From the NCBI GenBank assembly GCA_002470275.1, contig DKNY01000025.1, positions 3,471-24,426 of the forward strand: DNA of 20,956 nucleotides. Direction: 5' to 3'. The notes below the pieces were generated by a model that saw nothing but the letters and a program-made list of their open reading frames with translations, did not search any database and was not told the DNA's origin. Position 1 is the stretch's first letter; each line of letters opens with the position of its first letter. Source of the DNA: Gammaproteobacteria bacterium UBA7376. Its GTDB lineage: Bacteria > Pseudomonadota > Gammaproteobacteria > Pseudomonadales > Azotimanducaceae. This document shows positions 15,920-20,956 of this stretch, piece after piece. The position numbers and the translations under genes were made by a program.

Positions 15920-15989
15920 ATACCTAACCTGATTCGAGGCTACAGTCCGCCGATTCCCTAGTTTTAACCTTCGACATTAAACCTGTCCC

Positions 15990-16005
15990 TAGGTGTTTAC
16001 ACCTA
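15990..16005. promoter_or_regulatory. 16-bp perfect palindrome in the kinase/Hsp20 divergent region
   Basis: TAGGTGTTTACACCTA is a perfect 7+2+7 inverted repeat between divergent promoters, extended imperfectly by CCC and AGGG. A related half-site TTACCTAGCG lies at about 16042-16051. The symmetry suits a dimeric regulator operator, possibly for a FixJ/LuxR-type protein, but the cognate factor is not identified. Confidence 0.45.
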
Positions 16006-16107
16006 AGGGAGCCCTCAGGACACGGAGCGTCATAGCGGGAATTACCTAGCGTTTTTCTTTTCCTACCCCCCACGTTAGCGATAGCACAGCAACGTAGGAG
16101 CCTCTCA

Positions 16108-16530
16108 ATGGATCCTCCAGTCAGAACTTATGGCGTTTTCGAGGACTTTTATCGCCCTTTCGAATCTCTTCTGGGGTTGAGCCCTAGCCGCGATTCTGCT
16201 GAATCCAGGTGGATGCCGCGGGTCGATATCGTGAAAAACGAAAAGGACTTCACCTTGACCATGGATGTGCCCGGATTCGTCGCCAAGGATCTCAATGTCG
16301 AAGCACACGATGGGATCTTGAGCATCGAGGGAGAGCGGAGTCAGAAGAAAGAGATTAGTGAGGGTCAGATGGTCCGGCGAGAGCGCTATCTTAGCCGGTT
16401 CTCAAGACGTTTTAGTCTGCCCAAAGGCGCCAGAGCGGACCACATCGCCGCCAGCGTAAAAAATGGTGAACTGGTCATCGTGATCCCACACGACTCGTCT
16501 CCAGAGCCTAAGCGTATTACCGTGCGCTAG
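16108..16530 (+). CDS. Hsp20/alpha-crystallin small heat-shock protein
   Basis: A 140-residue ATP-independent holdase chaperone. The alpha-crystallin domain spans about 36-128 (MPRVDIVKNEKDFTLTMDVPG and later NGELVIVIPH at 119-128, the A-x-x-x-n-G-v-L-type strand). A short N-terminal arm precedes it, and a C-terminal RITVR provides the I-x-V motif used for oligomer assembly. TAGGAG lies 7 bases before the ATG, confirming the start. It is transcribed away from the histidine kinase and about 125 bases before the Anbu gene. I saw no convincing sigma-32 promoter. The length and domain order are ordinary for the family. Confidence 0.95.
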   Translation: MDPPVRTYGVFEDFYRPFESLLGLSPSRDSAESRWMPRVDIVKNEKDFTLTMDVPGFVAKDLNVEAHDGILSIEGERSQKKEISEGQMVRRERYLSRFSRRFSLPKGARADHIAASVKNGELVIVIPHDSSPEPKRITVR

Positions 16531-16654
16531 AGGTCTAGGTTCGGCTGGCGACCCATAGCGCGACGTCGTCAAAACAAAGGCTTCTAGCCATAGCATCGGG
16601 TAACAAAGCACTATATCTTGTGTTTCATAAGAACAGTCGCAGCGCTTGCCAAAT

Positions 16655-17404
16655 ATGACCTACTGTCTTGCCATCGCCCTGGAAGAGGGCTTAGTTTTTT
16701 GCTCGGATTCACGCACAAATGCGGGTGCGGATCGTGTCAGCACCTACAGCAAGATGCATAAATTTACCTTCCCGGGCGATAGAATGATTGTGCTGCTCAG
16801 TGCGGGCAACCTAGCAACCAGCCAAGCCGTCGTCGCCCAGATGCGCCGGGATATCATCGACAAAGACACTTCAACCCTGCTGACATCCAGTCACTTGTCA
16901 GATGTAGCCGCCTATCTGGGCGGGCTGCTGGCGGCAGAAAGAGTCAAGTATGAGACAACCGCCGGTCCAGATGCGGGTTTGGACGCAAGTGCCTCATTAA
17001 TTCTGGGCGGACAGATTCAAGGCCAGCCAGCGGAGCTGTTTTTGATCTACCCAGAGGGTAACTATATCGCCCCTTCCCAAAGTCACCCCTACCTGCAGAT
17101 TGGCGAGACTAAGTACGGCAAGCCCATCCTTGACCGCATTATCAGCTATGACACGCCCGTAGAGACGGCTATGCGGTGCGCCATCGTGTCCATGGACAGC
17201 ACGCTAAGATCTAACGCCACGGTTGGCCCGCCGATTGAGTGCCTCTTTTACCGCCGGGACAGCATTGCCAAAGAAGAAATATATCTAGAGCTGGACGGAA
17301 ACCACCGATATTTAGAGGCCACCAGAGAAAGCTGGGACTCCAATATCAAGATGGCGGTGGATCAACTGCCCAGCTTTTTTTCCGAGTTTTCAGAGCCAGA
17401 ATAG
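16655..17404 (+). CDS. Anbu-type proteasome-like peptidase
   Basis: A 249-residue protein of the Ntn-hydrolase/20S-proteasome superfamily, Anbu (ancestral beta subunit) branch, expected to self-assemble into a cytoplasmic ring or spiral. I chose the ATG at 16655 over the TTG at 16646 because Anbu proteins begin Met-Thr, and Thr after Met is the expected nucleophile (MTYCLAIAL). With that Thr as 1, Asp17 lies in SDSRTNAG and Lys32/Lys35 in SKMHKF, near the Lys33 of proteasome subunits; SAGNLATSQ is also typical. No strong ribosome-binding site precedes it. Its 3' end overlaps the end of the convergent zinc-peptidase gene by 59 bases. Partner genes ATP-grasp and alpha-E lie nearby on the other strand. 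Substrates are unknown. Confidence 0.92.
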   Translation: MTYCLAIALEEGLVFCSDSRTNAGADRVSTYSKMHKFTFPGDRMIVLLSAGNLATSQAVVAQMRRDIIDKDTSTLLTSSHLSDVAAYLGGLLAAERVKYETTAGPDAGLDASASLILGGQIQGQPAELFLIYPEGNYIAPSQSHPYLQIGETKYGKPILDRIISYDTPVETAMRCAIVSMDSTLRSNATVGPPIECLFYRRDSIAKEEIYLELDGNHRYLEATRESWDSNIKMAVDQLPSFFSEFSEPE

Positions 17405-18401
17405 AATCGTTGACGAAGCGAAGCTTATCTTTAACGCGTTCATTGATCGCAAAGGGATAGGGGTCGCTCATGCCCAGGCTTCGATTCATCTCGTTCAAGG
17501 CCGTGCTTAAGTCACCCCAGGCACAGATTTTGTCGTCGAAGCTCAAGCGATCTGGGTTTGTGCAGTGCTCGAAAAAATTTGATGCGGTTTCTAATGTGTC
17601 GTACATGTGCAAATAGTGTCCCCAGGTCTCAGCCCAATCCTCCAAAGGATGCGCGCTGGCATACGGGCTAATAAAACTTTCTGACCAATTCTCCGCTGCC
17701 CCGTCCCGGTAATACCTATTGAGGGCTTCCGAATAATCGGCGGAAGCGATGCCAAAAATAGGTTCATATTGCCCCTGAAAGCCCTGATCCTGGGTCAGAT
17801 GCTGATAGAAGTAATGGCCAGATTCGTGGCGCATATGACCGAGCACGGTTCGATAAACCTCTCTCGCAGCCTGCTGCTGCCGGATACGTGAAATAGGTTC
17901 TGCCTCGAGGACGTTGATGGTGATGACGCCATCTAAGTAGCCGGTCGTGATCGGGGAACCCTCATTGTTCCCTTCCTCGTGAAGGTCTTCCAGAAAATCA
18001 AAAAACAAGCCGCTGTCAGGACATTCCCATCGCGTGGACAGCGGTAGACCGAGACCCATGAGTGAGAAAAGCAGCCGCTTTTTATTATTTTCAAGGGTGC
18101 GCCACAAACTGAGGTTGTGACCACGGCTAAGGTTAGGAATATAGCGATTGAACTCGCATCCGTAGCACAGGCTTGTCTGTGACGCTGCAGGGCGTATCCA
18201 GTTGCAGGCATCGTAATCCTGCCCGTTGCTGCATAAGGCCCGTCCATCCATGGAGGACCCGCCGCCTTCAACAAAGCCGTCTTGATCTATGGGATAAAAA
18301 CAAAAATCGGTGGGATCGAACCCGAGCCGCTTCTGACACCGTGGACACTGGCGGTCGTCGAAGGAAATCTCTGCGCCACAATGACAGCCAAGCCTAATCA
18401 C
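17346..18401 (-). CDS. Zinc-ribbon putative metallopeptidase (COG4307/DUF2248 type)
   Basis: A 351-residue protein with an N-terminal zinc ribbon (Cys6, Cys8, Cys19, Cys22) and a second Cys set ACNW...CYGCEFNRYIPNLS (Cys66, 79, 82). The metallopeptidase motif HESGH (His192-Glu193-His196) is an HExxH site, and LEDWAETWGHYLHM (253-266) supplies a likely third ligand, Glu258. No signal peptide or membrane segment, so it is cytoplasmic. The chosen GTG at 18401 overlaps the alpha-E stop by 8 bases (GTGATTAG) and the protein then begins directly at the zinc ribbon, as the family does. Longer in-frame starts exist but add no recognisable sequence. It is the last gene of the ATP-grasp/alpha-E operon; function is unproven. 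Confidence 0.85.
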   Translation of the reverse strand: MIRLGCHCGAEISFDDRQCPRCQKRLGFDPTDFCFYPIDQDGFVEGGGSSMDGRALCSNGQDYDACNWIRPAASQTSLCYGCEFNRYIPNLSRGHNLSLWRTLENNKKRLLFSLMGLGLPLSTRWECPDSGLFFDFLEDLHEEGNNEGSPITTGYLDGVITINVLEAEPISRIRQQQAAREVYRTVLGHMRHESGHYFYQHLTQDQGFQGQYEPIFGIASADYSEALNRYYRDGAAENWSESFISPYASAHPLEDWAETWGHYLHMYDTLETASNFFEHCTNPDRLSFDDKICAWGDLSTALNEMNRSLGMSDPYPFAINERVKDKLRFVNDSILALKTRKKSWAVDPPPS

Positions 18402-19329
18402 GAGGCCGCTTCTTAAACCAGTGCGCCTGAAGCTGCTCGTCAAGCTCAATAAAAGATTGCAGCAGACCATCAATAAAACGGTGCAGCTTCGTTCGTTCTC
18501 GTTTCTGGGAGCTGAATCGTCGGAGGCGACGCCGGGTACTGTCTATTTGCGTGAGCGTGGGGCCCGCTACCGGCAAATGATTTAGTTCACGACGAATCTC
18601 GCTAAGACAGAAATAAATAGAGCGCGGAAAGTCGTCTGTTTTAAACACGAAATCAACAAAGGAGTCCTTTTCAATAATCGGCCCAACCTGACGACGATAG
18701 GCTGTGGTGCCCGAGAGTGACTCCAGCAGCGCCCCCCAAAGGAGCGGGTCGATGGAGCCAAATGCCCCCTCTCTATCCAGGATGTCGCCAGCACCCACAT
18801 CCACGACCCTCGCCGTCATGTCAGCTCTCTCGATCAGTTGGCCAACGCGCATAAAGCGATAAGCATGATCACGTTGAACTGCGCCCTCAATGAGGCCAAC
18901 GATGGATTGACAGTGATCGATAACCTGCTCCAAAAAAAGCAGCCGATTACGGCGGGACGCGACAGATTCCGCGTGGTCCAGGGAAAAGAGATGCAGCTGA
19001 TTCACTTTTTCCCAGGTGTCGTCGGGCAGAACGTCTCGGGTGACCCGCAGATTTTCACGCACTCGGTTGATGGCATAGGGGATGCTGCAGGTGCTCGTTG
19101 GCCGACTGGCCAAAAGCAGATGTACGTTTTTCTCGCTTTCCCGCCGAAAGACACTGTTAAATTCCTCTCTCGCATTCAAAATATCCACCAACACCGTCCA
19201 GGGTGGCTCAGAACCCAAGGGTATATCCATAATCAAATGGTTGTAACTGCGGACTAGCCGAGCGGTACTCTCGGTGCGCTCGAGATAGCGCGCCATCCAG
19301 TAAATATTCTCTGCAACTCTGGACAACAT
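18394..19329 (-). CDS. Alpha-E domain protein (COG2307/DUF403)
   Basis: A 311-residue all-helical alpha-E protein. The start MLSRVAENIYWMARYLERTE is the family's characteristic N-terminus, so the ATG at 19329 is used rather than an in-frame upstream codon. The start lies 2 bases after the ATP-grasp stop, so the two genes are almost certainly cotranslated. Proteins of this family nearly always accompany circularly permuted ATP-grasp proteins and are proposed to assist a peptide ligase-like reaction; the biochemical role is not established. The gene carries no catalytic motif I can name. Confidence 0.92.
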   Translation of the reverse strand: MLSRVAENIYWMARYLERTESTARLVRSYNHLIMDIPLGSEPPWTVLVDILNAREEFNSVFRRESEKNVHLLLASRPTSTCSIPYAINRVRENLRVTRDVLPDDTWEKVNQLHLFSLDHAESVASRRNRLLFLEQVIDHCQSIVGLIEGAVQRDHAYRFMRVGQLIERADMTARVVDVGAGDILDREGAFGSIDPLLWGALLESLSGTTAYRRQVGPIIEKDSFVDFVFKTDDFPRSIYFCLSEIRRELNHLPVAGPTLTQIDSTRRRLRRFSSQKRERTKLHRFIDGLLQSFIELDEQLQAHWFKKRPRD

Positions 19330-19331
19330 GG

Positions 19332-20768
19332 CTACGGACGAGTCTCCACAACCCACGTGTCCTTACTGCCACCGCCCTGAGAGGAGTTAACGACCAAGGA
19401 CCCCTCCTTTAGCGCGACCCGCGTGAGCCCCCCAGCGGTAACCCAGGTATCCGCACCGCAAAGCGTGAAGGGGCGCAGATCCAGATGGCGGGGGGCAATG
19501 GCCCCTCCGATCAAAGTAGGCACGGTGGACAGTGAAAGCGTAGGCTGCCCAATGTAGTTTTCTGGGTGTTCCTGGATCAACTTAGAAAAGCGATTGCGCT
19601 CTGCCGCCGTGCTGTGAGGCCCTACCAGAAGTCCGTACCCCCCAGATTCGTTAACAGGCTTGATGACCAACTTTTCGATATTGTCCTGCACATAGGCCAG
19701 TTCCTTAGCGTTGCGACACAGGTGGGTTTTTACACTTTGCAGAAGGGGTTCTTCTTTCAAATAAAAACGAATCATATCCGGTACGAAGGCATAAATGGCC
19801 TTATCGTCCGCCACACCCGCGCCTGGCGCATTAGCGATGCCCACATTGCCCTTCTTCCAGGCACGCATGAGGCCGGGCACCCCCAGGGTAGAGTCCTTTC
19901 TAAACACTTCAGGGTCTAAGAATTCTTCATTGAGTCGGCGATAAATTACGTCCACGCGGACAACGCCCTCAACGGTATTCATATAAACCATATCGTCATC
20001 GCCGACATAGAGGTCACTGCCTTCAACAAGCTCTGCGCCCATCTCCTTTGCGAGATAGGCATGTTCAAAATAGGCAGAATTGAAGATGCCAGGTGTCAGG
20101 ACGACGATACACGGCCGCTTTCGATCTGAGGGAGAGATAGACACCAGCGTTTTATAGAGCTGACCCGCGTAGTCATCGACAGGTAGTACGCTGTGATTTG
20201 CAAACAGCTCAGGCACGACACGTTTGCTCAACTCGCGGTTCTCGATCATATAGGACACACCCGAGGGAACGCGTAGATTATCCTCGAGCACCAGAAACCG
20301 ACCATGATGATCGCGCACCAAATCAGTGCCGCAAATGTGCGCCCACGCACCATGCTTGGGGACAACGTTTTCACATTCAGGTCGATAATTCGGCGAATCG
20401 ACTACAAGCTTTTCAGGTACGATGCCGGCCTTAAAAATTTGCTGGCCGTTATAAACGTCGTTGATGAACCGATTCAAAGCCTTGGTTCGCTGAGCCAGGC
20501 CAAGGCTTACCTGTTGCCACTCGGCATGAGCGATCAATCGAGGAATAATGTCAAAAGGCCAGGCTCGATCTATATTCCCTGCCTCCGAGTAAACGGCAAA
20601 GCTAATCCCCATCTGCTTCACAGCCCGTTCGGCCGCGCCGTGATGCCGTTGCATCGTCTCCGGGGATTGATCGCGCAACCACTTTACAACCCGGGCTACG
20701 CCGTTGCGAGCGCGACCGGAATTGGTTAAAAGCTCATCAAAGTGCTGGTGCGGTAAGTATAGATTCAG
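19332..20768 (-). CDS. Circularly permuted ATP-grasp protein (COG2308 type)
   Basis: A 478-residue predicted amide/peptide-ligase-like ATP-grasp protein. Family hallmarks are GISFAVYSEAG, WPFDIIPRLI, ICGTDLVRD...LEDNLRVPSGVSYM, VVLTPGIFNSAYFEHAYLA, DVIYRRLNEEF, GIANAPGAGVADDKAIYAF, and VIKPVNESGGYGL. Homologous sequence (HFDELLTNSGRARNG) continues upstream of the TTG at 20678, the first standard start codon, back to a CTG at 20768. That CTG lies 8 bases after GGGAG and restores the usual family length, so I place the start there. A frameshift from an upstream ATG (20863) is the alternative. It leads the operon ahead of alpha-E and the zinc peptidase; promoters must lie beyond about 20860. Confidence 0.87.
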   Translation of the reverse strand: MNLYLPHQHFDELLTNSGRARNGVARVVKWLRDQSPETMQRHHGAAERAVKQMGISFAVYSEAGNIDRAWPFDIIPRLIAHAEWQQVSLGLAQRTKALNRFINDVYNGQQIFKAGIVPEKLVVDSPNYRPECENVVPKHGAWAHICGTDLVRDHHGRFLVLEDNLRVPSGVSYMIENRELSKRVVPELFANHSVLPVDDYAGQLYKTLVSISPSDRKRPCIVVLTPGIFNSAYFEHAYLAKEMGAELVEGSDLYVGDDDMVYMNTVEGVVRVDVIYRRLNEEFLDPEVFRKDSTLGVPGLMRAWKKGNVGIANAPGAGVADDKAIYAFVPDMIRFYLKEEPLLQSVKTHLCRNAKELAYVQDNIEKLVIKPVNESGGYGLLVGPHSTAAERNRFSKLIQEHPENYIGQPTLSLSTVPTLIGGAIAPRHLDLRPFTLCGADTWVTAGGLTRVALKEGSLVVNSSQGGGSKDTWVVETRP

Positions 20769-20956
20769 CGTGGCGTCTCCCGAGCGTTTTGCTCCAGATC
20801 AGTTCTGCGCTGGAGCAAGGAATCTTTGTAGCGGCTGTCCTGCTGTTGGGCCCCGCTGTTCATGGGTTATGTTTGCAGCCTATGTTCAAAGCCTCTTGAT
20901 AGGAACTCTTTTTAGGAAAACTGATACAAAGAGATTCTTGCAAGGACCGTGCCGCA

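Noticed and set aside
16020..16107. Sigma-32 heat-shock promoter before Hsp20
   Set aside because: A C-rich stretch near 16066-16072 resembles a -10 element, but no CTTGAAA-like -35 lies at the right distance.
20765..20863. 32-residue leader peptide upstream of the ATP-grasp gene
   Set aside because: No ribosome-binding site precedes its ATG and the length is easily reached by chance; retained only as part of the start-codon question.

Overview
The window reads as a bacterial chromosome segment, most likely from a gammaproteobacterium. The evidence is the CusCBA-type RND efflux operon, the Anbu/alpha-E/ATP-grasp gene set, Shine-Dalgarno-led genes with frequent 1-8 base overlaps, and a moderately GC-rich composition by eye. 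Marine lineages such as Halieaceae/Cellvibrionales are a guess from gene content, not something shown here. I see no tRNA, rRNA or CRISPR array.

Layout. (1) 1-1143 (+): the 3' part of an ABC exporter cut by the window edge. (2) 1155-6173 (-): a compact five-gene operon, transcribed enolase-superfamily enzyme -> SDR dehydrogenase -> Kelch protein -> PhyH-type Fe(II)/2-oxoglutarate dioxygenase -> type-B carboxylesterase, with several start/stop overlaps. It looks like a catabolic pathway for an esterified, sugar-acid-like or plant/algal substrate, but the substrate is unknown. Its leader (6174-6440) holds an 11-bp perfect stem whose loop contains a strong ribosome-binding site and an in-frame ATG. 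(3) 6441-7637 (+): an intact gene resembling an IS4-type transposase whose DDE active site looks degraded. (4) 7649-14094 (-): a copper/silver efflux operon, small Cys/His secreted protein -> TolC/CusC-like -> CusB-like with a His-rich tail -> CusA-like, with a sigma-54-like site far upstream. (5) 14500-15919 (-): a soluble PAS histidine kinase followed by a response regulator broken in its receiver domain and joined to the last codons of a VOC/glyoxalase gene. (6) 16108-16530 (+): an Hsp20 chaperone. (7) 16655-20768: the Anbu module, namely Anbu proteasome-like peptidase (+), converging by tail overlap on an operon (-) of circularly permuted ATP-grasp, alpha-E protein and a zinc-ribbon metallopeptidase.

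How parts work together. CusA/B/C would form a periplasm-to-outside pump. All three copper-binding methionines of E. coli CusA and the N-terminal methionines of CusB are present, so monovalent Cu/Ag is the expected cargo. The small secreted protein and the CusB His tail are likely metal-handling additions. The Anbu/ATP-grasp/alpha-E set has been predicted in the literature to be a peptide ligation/modification and proteolysis system of unknown substrate. Here it carries a zinc peptidase, with no transglutaminase in view. The ATP-grasp gene lacks an ATG/GTG/TTG start where its conserved N-terminus requires one.
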